64,000 nucleotides of DNA from Glaciecola sp. (GTDB lineage Bacteria; Pseudomonadota; Gammaproteobacteria; Enterobacterales; Alteromonadaceae). The stretch covers positions 53,198 to 117,197 of the forward strand of contig JAQXDG010000187.1 in the NCBI GenBank assembly GCA_029251505.1. Reading direction: 5' to 3'. Each line of letters begins with the position of its first letter. The stretch's first letter is position 1. The position numbers were made by a program, and so were the translations under genes. Of the stretch, positions 37,604 through 47,178 are shown piece after piece. The notes under the pieces were generated by a model. It searched no databases, was not told where the DNA came from, and saw only the letters and a list, made by a program, of their open reading frames with translations.

Positions 37604-38806
37604 TTAACTCAGCAGCACTGTCGCTTGTAAGCGAGCGCGTCCAAAGCGTGACATTTTCTCAAATTCCTCATTGGCAATGGGTAAATATTGACAGTCCATC
37701 GGACTTTCACTGCCGTCTTCTTGAATGAAATACGGGTCATGCACAAAAATACAATGGGCGTCGTAACCAGACATGACCACCCAATGGGGCGATTTGCTTT
37801 GATCCATTCGATAGGTGCTAATCAGAATAAGCGGCAAGGCGCCATCATCAAACGCTGCGGTTAACTCTTTGAGTGATAGCGTGCTATAGGTGACCGGTAT
37901 GGCTTGTTCAGTGCATTGTCGGGTGAAACTCTCGTGCACCCTTGTAATGACTTCTTTTTTTAACATATCTCGAACACCATCAACGAACAGCGGATTCGCA
38001 TCACTAAGGCAAACTTGCGCATCCAAACCACGTTTTTTAGCCGCTAAGGCCAACCCCATAGGGTGACAGCCGCCGTGCCCCGATGTCATAAAGATCGTTG
38101 TGGCTTCGCGCCAAATATCCAATTCGTCTTCAGGAGTGACAGGGTAATCGGGTTGTAATGCACGCAATGCCATCTGTAATGATGCCGGGCCACAGGTAAA
38201 AGGTGTGCCTTGGGCTACCCACGGAACAAGTCTCGAAGTATGTGCAGGCGCTGCACCATGCAAACGTTTTTGCATTCTGATAGCATTAGAATGATCTTCA
38301 TAATAATCATTATATTGACCAAATACCCGATATCCGAGCTTTTTATACAGCCCAATGGCTTGGCTGTTGGCATCACTGACCTCCAGTCGCAAAATACGAC
38401 GACCACGGCTTATAGCAATGTCTTCACAATTGTGGATGAGTGCTTGGCCAACCCCTAAATTACGCGCCTGATTGGCTACTGCAATAGAATATAAGCGCGT
38501 TAAGCTCGTGCCGTGACGTAGATGCATCAATGCATAGCCCAATAACGCAGGTGCGCCATCATCATTACCTGCGGTATGGGTTACGGCAATAATTAACTCT
38601 GAAGCCGAGCTGGTAATGGCATGCCGAAAGCTACGTCGGTTTAAGCGATCACAATTAAATGCCTGAGTCTCTAATTGTAATAATGCCGCTACATCGGCGA
38701 GGATAGCAGGACGGATAGTCATTGGCTGATTCTGCGAGGCAACTGTGCTGGTTAGAGCCGGTGTGACACTCTGCTCAGCCTTGTGCACTTGGGAGATAGT
38801 TTTCAT
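37604..38806 (-). CDS. GNAT acetyltransferase - C39-like cysteine peptidase fusion
   Basis: 400 residues. A GNAT domain (about 30-180) with the acetyl-CoA loop ARNLGVGQALI and LGYRVFGQYNDYY, then a papain-like C39-type peptidase domain (about 188-400) whose residues are visible: Gln in WVAQGTPF, Cys205 in FTCGPAS, His341 in SPHWVV and Asp357 in VHDPY. There is no signal peptide, so it should be cytosolic. Such fusions occur beside RimK-type ATP-grasp ligases; here the ligase is divergent, 236 bases away. The likely theme is peptide ligation plus acetylation and cleavage, substrate unknown. It ends 22 bases from the mazG stop. Confidence 0.85.
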   Translation of the reverse strand: MKTISQVHKAEQSVTPALTSTVASQNQPMTIRPAILADVAALLQLETQAFNCDRLNRRSFRHAITSSASELIIAVTHTAGNDDGAPALLGYALMHLRHGTSLTRLYSIAVANQARNLGVGQALIHNCEDIAISRGRRILRLEVSDANSQAIGLYKKLGYRVFGQYNDYYEDHSNAIRMQKRLHGAAPAHTSRLVPWVAQGTPFTCGPASLQMALRALQPDYPVTPEDELDIWREATTIFMTSGHGGCHPMGLALAAKKRGLDAQVCLSDANPLFVDGVRDMLKKEVITRVHESFTRQCTEQAIPVTYSTLSLKELTAAFDDGALPLILISTYRMDQSKSPHWVVMSGYDAHCIFVHDPYFIQEDGSESPMDCQYLPIANEEFEKMSRFGRARLQATVLLS

Positions 38807-39042
38807 ATAATAAAGACAGTGAAATATACGCTGAGTTTATGCTTAAGTGGGCGTAAAATATACTATTATTTACGCAAAAAATAATTGCTTTTTCGCACAT
38901 TATTTTGATTGTCAAATACTGCAAATAAGCGCAATATCGCAACTATAAGCGTGACTGTATTAGTCACTCTTTTAGCGTTATATCAGAGCAGCATTAGACC
39001 TGTATTAAAACTATATTTCATCAATAAGGATAGCATTTACCG

Positions 39043-40533
39043 ATGGCACAAACTTACATTGTCATTGATCAGCCCAAAGATTGGTCTGCGTTTTTCCCAA
39101 GTGAGCGCGTAATCACTTTTTCTCAATACCTCAACATGACCAATAAACAACAGGGTCGTGTGCGAGTCATTAATTTATGTAAAAGCACTAAGTATTTGTC
39201 AGACGGATATTATTGCTCGTTATTGGCTGAAAGTCGTGGTCATCATGTGATGCCGTCTGTCCGTGTACTTAATGATATTAGTAAAAAAGCATTATACAAA
39301 ATGCAAGTTGCGCAGTTATTGCCTAATCTAGCTGAACGCTTAGGCACGCCAGAGCAACCCACAGAAATCAAATTTCATTGTGTGTTTGGGCATACCCCGC
39401 ATCCAGAGATGCAAGAATTTGCACGCAAATTATTTGAAGCATTGCCTTGCCCGGTATTAGAAGTGACCATTAAGTTTCGAAAAACATGGCAAGTGAGTGA
39501 TTTAAAAATTGTCTCACACCACGCACTGGATGATGCCTTAGAGACGTTGTTTGCGGAGTCGTTAGAAACGTTCAGTAATAAAGTGTGGAATAAATCTCGC
39601 AATATGCGCACGGCAAAGTTCGATTTAGCCATGTTAGTAAATGAACATGAAGCCATGCCGCCAAGTGACGCACAAGCACTGAAGAAATTTATTCAAGCAG
39701 GCAAACAGTTAGGTATTCAAGTGGATATGATCAGCCCTAAAGATATTATGCGGTTACCGGAATACGATGCCTTGTTTATCCGTGAAACGACTAATATTGA
39801 TCATCATACTTATCAATTTGCGAAAAAAGCGGAGCAAGAAGGATTAGTTGTCATGGATGATCCCCAATCTATTATGCGCTGCACCAATAAAGTGTATTTA
39901 GCCGATTTATTTTCGACGCACAAAGTACCTTGCCCCAAAACTCGAATTGTACATAAGGGTGAAAAACACCTTGAAGACGCATTAGAAGCTTTGATTGATT
40001 ATCCGATGGTCGTCAAAATTCCGGATGGTGCTTTTTCTCGAGGGGTGATCAAGGCCAAAGATCGCGCATCATTGACGGAAAGTTTACACACGTTATTTAA
40101 AAAATCGTCACTGCTGTTAGTGCAAGAATATCTCTATACAGAATTTGATTGGCGTATAGGGATGCTTAATAACAAGCCTATTTACGCGTGTCGCTATTAT
40201 ATGGTGAAAGATCATTGGCAAATTTATCAGCACAGTGAAAATAGCAGTGACAGTGGCGGTTTTGAAACGATTCCAACATTTGAAGTGCCGCGACGTGTCT
40301 TACAAGCAGCGATTGCTGCAACTAAACCAATCGGTGATGGGTTGTACGGAGTCGATATTAAAGAGATTAATGGTCGCGGATATGTTATTGAAGTCAATGA
40401 CAATCCGAGCATCGATCGTGGTGTCGAAGATAAATATTTAGGTGATGAATTATATATGTTGATCATGGCTGAATTTTTGCGACGGATGCAGGCACAGCGC
40501 AGCTTACATCAATATAACAAGGGCATAGGTTAA
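39043..40533 (+). CDS. RLAN-domain RimK-family ATP-grasp ligase
   Basis: 496 residues. The N-terminal part (about 1-200, with INLCKSTKYLSDGYYCSLLAE) fits the RLAN domain that precedes RimK-like ligases; the ATP-grasp part (about 205-490) shows the lysine in VVKIPDGAFSRG, VQEYLYTEFDWRIGM and the metal site VIEVNDNPSID. RimK-family enzymes add amino acids (often glutamate) to a protein or peptide carboxyl end. The acceptor here is unknown. ATG 39043 has AAGGA about 12 bases upstream. The divergent GNAT-C39 gene is the probable functional partner. Confidence 0.87.
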   Translation: MAQTYIVIDQPKDWSAFFPSERVITFSQYLNMTNKQQGRVRVINLCKSTKYLSDGYYCSLLAESRGHHVMPSVRVLNDISKKALYKMQVAQLLPNLAERLGTPEQPTEIKFHCVFGHTPHPEMQEFARKLFEALPCPVLEVTIKFRKTWQVSDLKIVSHHALDDALETLFAESLETFSNKVWNKSRNMRTAKFDLAMLVNEHEAMPPSDAQALKKFIQAGKQLGIQVDMISPKDIMRLPEYDALFIRETTNIDHHTYQFAKKAEQEGLVVMDDPQSIMRCTNKVYLADLFSTHKVPCPKTRIVHKGEKHLEDALEALIDYPMVVKIPDGAFSRGVIKAKDRASLTESLHTLFKKSSLLLVQEYLYTEFDWRIGMLNNKPIYACRYYMVKDHWQIYQHSENSSDSGGFETIPTFEVPRRVLQAAIAATKPIGDGLYGVDIKEINGRGYVIEVNDNPSIDRGVEDKYLGDELYMLIMAEFLRRMQAQRSLHQYNKGIG

Positions 40534-40550
40534 TTAATTCACAAAAACAC

Positions 40551-40715
40551 TTTAAATTTGAAGCAATTCGCGTATAATTTTGCGCCTGCCCAGTTACACC
40601 CATCTGTGGGAAGATGGAAGGATCAATAGGCTCGAAGGGGTCAATAGTTGATTTGGCGTGTTTTTACATGGTGTAAAAGCATTCGTAACGTTTTAAAATT
40701 CGGGTGAATTTAACA
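40551..40715 (+). promoter_or_regulatory. rplM promoter and structured 5' leader
   Basis: A -35-like TTTAAA (40551-40556) and -10 TATAAT (40573-40578) at 16-base spacing precede a leader of about 130 bases. It contains hairpins CCATCT/AGATGG (40599-40617) and TTTTACA/TGTAAAA (40662-40678). L13-S9 operons are autoregulated by L13 in E. coli; whether this leader does the same is inferred only from its place and structure. Confidence 0.45.
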
Positions 40716-41144
40716 ATGAAAACTTTTGTTGCAAAACCAGAAACAGTTCAACATGACTGGTATGTAGTTGACGCTGCAGACAAAACATTAGGTCGCTTAG
40801 CGGCTGAAATCGCACTACGTTTACGTGGTAAACATAAGCCAGAGTATACACCTCACGTGGATACTGGTGACTATATTGTTGTCGTAAATGCAGAAAAAAT
40901 TACTGTTACTGGTAATAAAGCCAAAGGTAAAATCTATTATGCACACTCTGGTTACCCAGGTGGCTTAAAAGATACTACATTTGAAAAATTAATTGCTAAG
41001 AAGCCAGAAATGGTTTTAGAAAAAGCAGTTAAAGGCATGTTGCCAAAAGGCCCACTAGGTCGTGCGATGTTCCGTAAACTTAAAGTTTATGCTGGAACTG
41101 AACATAACCATGCGGCTCAACAGCCTCAAGTACTAGACATTTAA
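40716..41144 (+). CDS. rplM: 50S ribosomal protein L13
   Basis: 142 residues from ATG 40716 (a start four codons earlier would add residues absent from L13 proteins). The sequence follows E. coli L13 closely: [39 protein letters not shown], and the C-terminal [14 protein letters not shown]. Early-assembly protein of the large subunit. It is followed 11 bases on by rpsI. Confidence 0.98.
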   Translation: MKTFVAKPETVQHDWYVVDAADKTLGRLAAEIALRLRGKHKPEYTPHVDTGDYIVVVNAEKITVTGNKAKGKIYYAHSGYPGGLKDTTFEKLIAKKPEMVLEKAVKGMLPKGPLGRAMFRKLKVYAGTEHNHAAQQPQVLDI

Positions 41145-41155
41145 GGAGCGAGACA

Positions 41156-41548
41156 ATGGCAGATACTCAATATTACGGCACAGGTCGCCGCAAAAGCTCT
41201 ACCGCTCGTGTTTTCTTACGTCCAGGTACAGGCAATATCGTAATCAACAAACGTCCAATTGATGTATTCTTTGGTCGTGAAACAGCACGTATGGTTGTTC
41301 GTCAACCATTAGAGCTAGTTGAAATGACAGAAAAATTTGACTTATACGTCACCGTAGCCGGTGGTGGTATTTCTGGTCAAGCTGGTGCTATTCGCCACGG
41401 TATTACCCGTGCATTGATGGAATTTGATGAGACTTTACGTCCAGCTCTTCGTCAAGCAGGCTTCGTTACGCGTGATGCGCGTAAAGTTGAGCGTAAGAAA
41501 GTCGGTCTACACAAAGCGCGTAAGCGTCCACAGTTCTCAAAACGTTAA
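41156..41548 (+). CDS. rpsI: 30S ribosomal protein S9
   Basis: 130 residues, with [32 protein letters not shown] and the basic C-terminal tail [11 protein letters not shown] that reaches the P-site tRNA. AAGGAG lies before the ATG. Standard L13-S9 operon, closed by a strong terminator. Confidence 0.98.
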   Translation: MADTQYYGTGRRKSSTARVFLRPGTGNIVINKRPIDVFFGRETARMVVRQPLELVEMTEKFDLYVTVAGGGISGQAGAIRHGITRALMEFDETLRPALRQAGFVTRDARKVERKKVGLHKARKRPQFSKR

Positions 41549-41570
41549 TATTACGTTTCCAGTTCTGCAA

Positions 41571-41597
41571 AATGCCACTTCACAGTGGCATTTTTTT
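41571..41597 (+). terminator. Rho-independent terminator of rplM-rpsI
   Basis: AATGCCACT (41571-41579) and AGTGGCATT (41584-41592) form a nine-base stem with a four-base loop and are followed by a run of T. It starts 22 bases after the rpsI stop. Confidence 0.93.
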
Positions 41598-41895
41598 TGC
41601 CTTTTTATTACTAGTTGCGCCTATTTCACTAAGTTATAAATAAAATATTTGTGATAAATCAATGCAATATTCTATATAAGGCTATATCATTGCGCTACAG
41701 AATCTCACTGTAAAGCAGATAACCCAGTAAAGACGAACGTCTTAGCCGATTTTTGTAGATAAATGCCATGATAGACTTGTTTTTATTGAGGCTTTTCTTT
41801 ACCATTTCGCGCAGTATATTATATTAGGTCGTATATCTACCCCGTGTAACTCCTTGCACCTGAGTAAGTATCTTCCAAGTTTTGGAGAAAAGTGG
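41598..41895 (+). promoter_or_regulatory. rpsI-petA intergenic region with candidate petABC promoter
   Basis: About 300 bases without a credible gene. TTTACC at 41798-41803 and TATATT at 41820-41825 (16-base spacing) form a plausible promoter about 70 bases upstream of petA. The rest is AT-rich, with a short palindrome AAGACG/CGTCTT near 41732-41745 whose role is unknown. Confidence 0.4.
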
Positions 41896-42516
41896 ATGAG
41901 TAATGTGTCAGCAGATGCAAAACAATCAGCTTCAAATGAACAACCCCAAAGCAGTAACCGCCGTAAATTTTTAACGGTTGCAACTTCTGTTATTGGCGGC
42001 GTTGGTGCCATTGGTGCGGCGATCCCATTTGTAGCTTCATGGAACCCAAGCGCAAAAGCGAAAGCCGCTGGTGCGGATATTGAGGTTGATATAAGCGGCG
42101 TAGCACCGGGTCAGTTGATCCGAGTGATGTGGCGTTCTAAACCTGTATGGATTGTGCGTCGTACTCCGGAGTTACTTGCTAGCTTAGAAGGGATCGAAGA
42201 TCAATTACGTGATCCAAGTTCAGAACAAGAACAACAACCTGCTTATGCGCAAAATCGCTATCGTTCGATTAAAGAAGAATACCTTGTTTTAGTAGGTATC
42301 TGTACGCATTTGGGTTGTTCACCACAGCATCTAGCTGACGGTGCATTCGCTGAATACGCAGAAGGCGTGCCAGAAGGATTTTTCTGTCCTTGTCACGGTT
42401 CTAAATTCGACATGGCTGGGCGCGTTTTTCAAGGTGTACCAGCACCATTAAACTTAGTTGTGCCACCATATCAGTTTTTGACTGACACGACTTTGTTAAT
42501 CGGTTCAGATGCATAA
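41896..42516 (+). CDS. petA: Ubiquinol-cytochrome c reductase Rieske iron-sulfur subunit
   Basis: 206 residues from ATG 41896 (GGAG upstream; a longer reading from 41854 is less likely). The N-terminus has a twin-arginine signal anchor (NRRKFLTVATS). The Rieske boxes are CTHLGC (Cys136, His138, Cys141) and CPCHGS (Cys164, Cys166, His167): Cys136, His138, Cys164 and His167 bind the 2Fe-2S cluster and Cys141-Cys166 form the disulfide. Part of complex III, taking electrons from ubiquinol. First gene of petABC. Confidence 0.97.
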   Translation: MSNVSADAKQSASNEQPQSSNRRKFLTVATSVIGGVGAIGAAIPFVASWNPSAKAKAAGADIEVDISGVAPGQLIRVMWRSKPVWIVRRTPELLASLEGIEDQLRDPSSEQEQQPAYAQNRYRSIKEEYLVLVGICTHLGCSPQHLADGAFAEYAEGVPEGFFCPCHGSKFDMAGRVFQGVPAPLNLVVPPYQFLTDTTLLIGSDA

Positions 42517-42528
42517 GGGCACAATATT

Positions 42529-43794
42529 ATGAATGGTTTTTTAAATTGGATTGAACAACGCATCCCAATGATGCGCGTGGCAAATATGCACGCGATTCAA
42601 TATCCAGCACCGGTCAATATGAATTTTTGGTACGTGTTTGGCTTTTTAGCCACAATTGTACTAGTTAACCAAATCATCACAGGTATTTGGTTGACGATGA
42701 ACTTCGAACCATCAGCGGAACGCGCGTTCTTTTCAGTTGAATACATCATGCGTGAAATCGACTTCGGTTGGTTGATTCGTTATATGCACTCTACGGGCGC
42801 CTCTGCGTTCTTTATCGTGGTTTATATGCATATGTTCCGTGGCATGATTTACGGTTCATACCAGAAGCCTCGCGAGCTGTTATGGGTATTCGGGATGCTG
42901 ATTTACTTAGCATTAATGGCTGAAGCCTTTATGGGCTATGTATTACCTTGGGGACAAATGTCTTACTGGGGTGCTCAGGTTATCGTATCGTTATTCAGTG
43001 CAATCCCCGTGATTGGTCCAGATCTAGTGATTTGGATCCAAGGTGACTATGTCATCTCTGGTGCCACACTAAACCGATTCTTTGCTTTACATGTTATTGC
43101 GTTGCCATTGGTTATTGTGATTTTGGTGTTCTTACACATCATTGCATTGCATGAAGTGGGTTCTAATAACCCAGACGGTATTGCGATTAAACACAAAAAA
43201 GGCTCGTTAGCCGAAGAAGACAAAACTAAATACAAAATCCATGAGTACTATACGGATAAGTATGATATCGCTGATGATGTAGTGCCATTTTTCCCGCATA
43301 TTGTATTAAAAGATTTAGTGGCGTTTAGCATTTTCTTAGCCGGTTTTTGTTACATCATGTTCTTTGCGCCAGAAATGGGCGGGTACTTCTTAGAGCATCC
43401 AAACTTCGAAATTGCGAATCCATTGAAAACACCTGAACATATTTTCCCTGTTTGGTATTTCACACCATTTTATGCAATTTTAAAAGCGGTGCCAGATAAG
43501 TTGTTTGGTGTCTTAGCGATGTTTGGTGCAATTGCTGCCTTGTTCGCATTACCTTGGGTTGACCGTGGTAGTGTCCGTTCGTGGAGATATCGTAGTGGGC
43601 TACATACGTGGAACTTAATTATCTTTGCGATTGTGTTCATTTTCTTAGGTTACTTAGGTGGTACACCTCAAGCTGACTGGAAAATCGTTGCATCACAAAT
43701 TTTAACGGTTATGTATTTTGGTTTCTTCGGTTTACTATGGATTTATAGTAAAAATGAAAACACCAAGCCGGTACCTGAGAGGATCACTAAATGA
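42529..43794 (+). CDS. petB: Cytochrome b subunit of the bc1 complex
   Basis: 421 residues, highly hydrophobic with about eight to nine membrane helices. Conserved blocks: YMHSTGASAFF and HVIALPL with the haem-ligand histidines, WGAQV of the Qo region and PVWYFTPFYAILKAVPDK, a variant of the PEWY motif (here PVWY). This Glu-to-Val change at the Qo-site motif is seen in several proteobacterial lineages. It carries the two b haems of complex III. It overlaps petC by four bases. Confidence 0.97.
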   Translation: MNGFLNWIEQRIPMMRVANMHAIQYPAPVNMNFWYVFGFLATIVLVNQIITGIWLTMNFEPSAERAFFSVEYIMREIDFGWLIRYMHSTGASAFFIVVYMHMFRGMIYGSYQKPRELLWVFGMLIYLALMAEAFMGYVLPWGQMSYWGAQVIVSLFSAIPVIGPDLVIWIQGDYVISGATLNRFFALHVIALPLVIVILVFLHIIALHEVGSNNPDGIAIKHKKGSLAEEDKTKYKIHEYYTDKYDIADDVVPFFPHIVLKDLVAFSIFLAGFCYIMFFAPEMGGYFLEHPNFEIANPLKTPEHIFPVWYFTPFYAILKAVPDKLFGVLAMFGAIAALFALPWVDRGSVRSWRYRSGLHTWNLIIFAIVFIFLGYLGGTPQADWKIVASQILTVMYFGFFGLLWIYSKNENTKPVPERITK

Positions 43795-44528
43795 AAAAGT
43801 TAATATTAGCGATCGCGTTATTGCTACCAAGCTTAGCGTTTGCAGCAGGTTCTAAGCATCCGTTAGACGATGCTGATTACGACCTAACCGATAAGGCATC
43901 ATTACAAAATGGTGCGCGGATTTTCATGAATTACTGCCTTGGTTGTCACCAACAACAGTATCAACGATATTCGCGTACATTTGCAGATTTAGATATTCCT
44001 GAAGAAATAGGTCAAGAGTATTTACAATTCACGGGTGAAAAAGTGACCGATTATATAACGTCACCAATGCCTGCTGAAGCTTCTGCAACTTGGTTTGGTG
44101 CGCCGCCGCCAGATCTCACATTGGTAGCACGTGTTCGTGGTGCAGATTGGATTTATACTTATTTACGTACGTTTTATGTCGATGATTCTAAAACCTTCGG
44201 CGTAAATAACTTAACGTTCCCGAACGTAGGTATGCCGCATGTGCTTCAAGAACTGCAAGGTACGCCACGTATTTCTTATGAAGATGCATTAATTGATGGT
44301 GAAACAGTAAAGCGTTATGTTGGTATTCAATCTGACGGTGACGGTGAATTGAGCCCAGACGAGTATGACAAAGCCATTTTAGACTTAGTTAATTACTTGC
44401 AATATACTGGTGAACCATCACGTTTAGCATCTGAAAAAATAGGTAAGGGTGTATTGGTATTTATCTTTATATTCTTCATCTTTGCTTATTTATTGAAAAA
44501 AGATTACTGGCGAGGCGTGAAGAAGTAA
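43791..44528 (+). CDS. petC: Cytochrome c1
   Basis: 245 residues with a signal peptide (cleaved near AFAAG), haem c site CLGCH (Cys49, Cys52, His53) and a C-terminal membrane anchor (about 222-240) followed by basic residues. It passes electrons from the Rieske centre to cytochrome c. Starts inside the petB stop (ATGA). A terminator follows, then sspA. Confidence 0.96.
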   Translation: MKKLILAIALLLPSLAFAAGSKHPLDDADYDLTDKASLQNGARIFMNYCLGCHQQQYQRYSRTFADLDIPEEIGQEYLQFTGEKVTDYITSPMPAEASATWFGAPPPDLTLVARVRGADWIYTYLRTFYVDDSKTFGVNNLTFPNVGMPHVLQELQGTPRISYEDALIDGETVKRYVGIQSDGDGELSPDEYDKAILDLVNYLQYTGEPSRLASEKIGKGVLVFIFIFFIFAYLLKKDYWRGVKK

Positions 44529-44549
44529 AAAATTCATGTATAATCACAA

Positions 44550-44575
44550 AAAGGGGCAATGCGCCCCTTTTTTTA
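44550..44575 (+). terminator. Rho-independent terminator of petABC
   Basis: AAAGGGGC (44550-44557) pairs with GCCCCTTT (44563-44570) and leads into a T-run. It separates petABC from sspA. Confidence 0.93.
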
Positions 44576-44624
44576 ATGCTTGTCATAAATGCTCGCAAAG
44601 CGGCATTTTATAGGAGAAACATCA

Positions 44625-45257
44625 ATGGCAGTAGCCACCAATAAACGCTCTATCATGACTCTGTTCTCAGATACGATTGATATCTATAGTCATCAGGTAC
44701 GCATCGTCTTAGCTGAAAAAGGCGTCACCGTTGACATTAATTATGTTGACCCGACTAATCTACCTGAAGAAATGCTAGAGCTAAATCCATATGGTACTTT
44801 ACCAACATTGGTTGATCGTGATTTAAATTTGTACAATTCACATATCATTATGGAATATTTGGATGAGCGTTTTCCACATCCACCATTGATGCCAGTCTAT
44901 CCAGTTGCACGTGGTAACAGCCGTCTGATGATGCACCGCATTGAGCAAGATTGGTATTCTGTTGCAGCACAAATCTTCCGTGGCGAAGGTGATACTGAAG
45001 CGTTGCGTAATAACTTACGTGAAACATTACTATCATTAGCGCCTATCTTTGCTGAAACGCCATACTTCATGTCTGAAGATTTTAGCTTGGTAGACTGTTA
45101 TTTAGCCCCGCTATTATGGCGTTTACCTGCGCTGAATATCACCTTATCAGGCGCGGGTAGCAAAGAAGTATTAGCGTATATGAAACGTATCTTTGAACGT
45201 TCATCGTTTGTTGCATCATTGACAGATCAAGAGCGCGAAATTCATAACCCGTTATAA
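44625..45257 (+). CDS. sspA: Stringent starvation protein A
   Basis: 210 residues from ATG 44625, behind TAGGAGAAAC; a longer reading from 44589 is unlikely. Glutathione-S-transferase-like fold with MTLFSDTIDIYSHQVRIVLAEKG and NSHIIMEYLDERFPHP; the PHPPLMP pocket is typical of SspA, which binds RNA polymerase rather than acting as a transferase. It alters transcription in stationary phase. sspAB after petABC is common in this group. Confidence 0.95.
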   Translation: MAVATNKRSIMTLFSDTIDIYSHQVRIVLAEKGVTVDINYVDPTNLPEEMLELNPYGTLPTLVDRDLNLYNSHIIMEYLDERFPHPPLMPVYPVARGNSRLMMHRIEQDWYSVAAQIFRGEGDTEALRNNLRETLLSLAPIFAETPYFMSEDFSLVDCYLAPLLWRLPALNITLSGAGSKEVLAYMKRIFERSSFVASLTDQEREIHNPL

Positions 45258-45350
45258 CTAATTCGTGATCACGAACATAATACGTAACTAAATCGTAATT
45301 AAACGAAATTATGTCGCAGCAACGTAGCACTAGGATAGAAGAATCAAGAT

Positions 45351-45911
45351 ATGAGTGAGTTTACAATGACATCTAACCAGCCTTATTTGCTTAAAGCATT
45401 TTTTGATTGGATAGTCGATAATGGACTCACGCCTCATCTTGTTGTTGATGCGACTCAAAACAATGTCAGTGTGCCGGCGCAATATGTTAATGACGGACAG
45501 ATAGTATTGAATGTATCACCGGGTGCGTGTATGAATTTCAATATGACACCAGAAGGCATAAGTTTTCAAGCTCGTTTTGGTGGACAGCCGCATTACATTA
45601 ATATTCCTAGTCACGCTGTATTAGCCATCTACGCACGAGAAAATGGGGCAGGTACAGTTTTCACGGCGGAATCAGATTTATCTATCGAGGATACCGATGA
45701 GGGTGTTGTAGAGCTATCGGATGGAATGTTGGAAGAAACTGTCTTAGATAGTAGCGATGAACTGTTAGATACTACAGGGGGAGCTCGAGTTAGTGGTGCA
45801 CCAAGCTTAGGGATTGTTAGTTCGTCTCAAACCGAAAGTCGCCATGTAGATGAAACGTCAGAGCTGACCAAAACTGAAAAGAAGAAACCGACATTCACGA
45901 TAGTGAAATAG
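45351..45911 (+). CDS. sspB: ClpXP adaptor protein SspB
   Basis: 186 residues. The substrate-binding domain (about 6-108) has YLLKAFFDWIVDNGLTPHLVVD and the beta strands for ssrA-tag binding; an acidic, disordered linker (about 109-172) leads to the C-terminal KPTFTIVK, which is comparable to the ClpX-binding tail of E. coli SspB. It delivers ssrA-tagged proteins to ClpXP. A start codon five residues in (MTSNQP) is also possible. Confidence 0.95.
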   Translation: MSEFTMTSNQPYLLKAFFDWIVDNGLTPHLVVDATQNNVSVPAQYVNDGQIVLNVSPGACMNFNMTPEGISFQARFGGQPHYINIPSHAVLAIYARENGAGTVFTAESDLSIEDTDEGVVELSDGMLEETVLDSSDELLDTTGGARVSGAPSLGIVSSSQTESRHVDETSELTKTEKKKPTFTIVK

Positions 45912-45960
45912 CGACAAAACCTTAAAGACATAAAACGTCTTAGCGATTTGTCGCATTTTT
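45911..45960. terminator. Long-stem terminator between sspB and dolP
   Basis: GCGACAAA (45911-45918) pairs with TTTGTCGC (45947-45954), with a nested AAGAC/GTCTT stem inside, and is followed by a T-run. It starts in the sspB stop codon and ends two bases before the dolP stop, so it can serve both convergent genes. Confidence 0.85.
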
Positions 45961-45961
45961 A

Positions 45962-46552
45962 TTATTGAATAATTTCAAATACCCGCACAACACTTTTAAC
46001 ATTGTTTATGTTTCTAGCGATTTCGACAGCACGAGTCGCTTGTTGATTATCGAGTAAACCCATTAAAAAAACATCTCCGCCATTGACAACCACATTGATC
46101 CGGTTAGATTCTATCTCTTCATTGATCAATAGTTTTGCTCGAAGTGCATTGGCAATTAAAATATCTTTTGCTTGCATCGATGTGCTCAACCGCATGCCAA
46201 TTCGAATCTGATTATGTGATTTGCGTAAATAGGGGTCACCTGCCAGAACGGCATTGATTTGAGGTTGCCAAGTAGCATCATCCATTGTACCGGTTAATAA
46301 TAGCTGGCGATTGAATACATCCACTTCAATATCAGACGCCTCGGATAATCCTTCAATTTCAGACAGACGTAATGATATACGAGCAACAGCATTCGTGTCA
46401 TCTAGCTGAGTTCCGATAGAACGAGGATCCTGACTAGCTGTTGCACCGATGGTCGCAACTGCACCTAATGCAATGGCGGTGCAGCCTGTTGTCAAACTAA
46501 CACAACTGATAGCTACCAACCCCATGATCAATTGACGATTACTACGACTCAT
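45962..46552 (-). CDS. dolP: Outer-membrane BON-domain lipoprotein DolP (YraP)
   Basis: 196 residues. Lipobox in SLTTGC (Cys24), then two BON domains (about 48-115 and 122-192; the pattern ISLRLSEIEGL with VDVFNRQLLLTG and INVVVNGGDVFLMG). DolP supports outer-membrane integrity and the Bam complex at division sites. It is the last of the lpoA-yraN-diaA-dolP run, the same order as in E. coli. Confidence 0.94.
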   Translation of the reverse strand: MSRSNRQLIMGLVAISCVSLTTGCTAIALGAVATIGATASQDPRSIGTQLDDTNAVARISLRLSEIEGLSEASDIEVDVFNRQLLLTGTMDDATWQPQINAVLAGDPYLRKSHNQIRIGMRLSTSMQAKDILIANALRAKLLINEEIESNRINVVVNGGDVFLMGLLDNQQATRAVEIARNINNVKSVVRVFEIIQ

Positions 46553-46575
46553 TGCAAAGACCTCAAATGATGTGA

Positions 46576-47178
<603 letters not shown>

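Noticed and set aside
38909..39112. A 67-codon frame upstream of the RLAN-ATP-grasp gene
   Set aside because: It runs into the start of the ligase gene in another frame and has no ribosome binding site or recognisable sequence.
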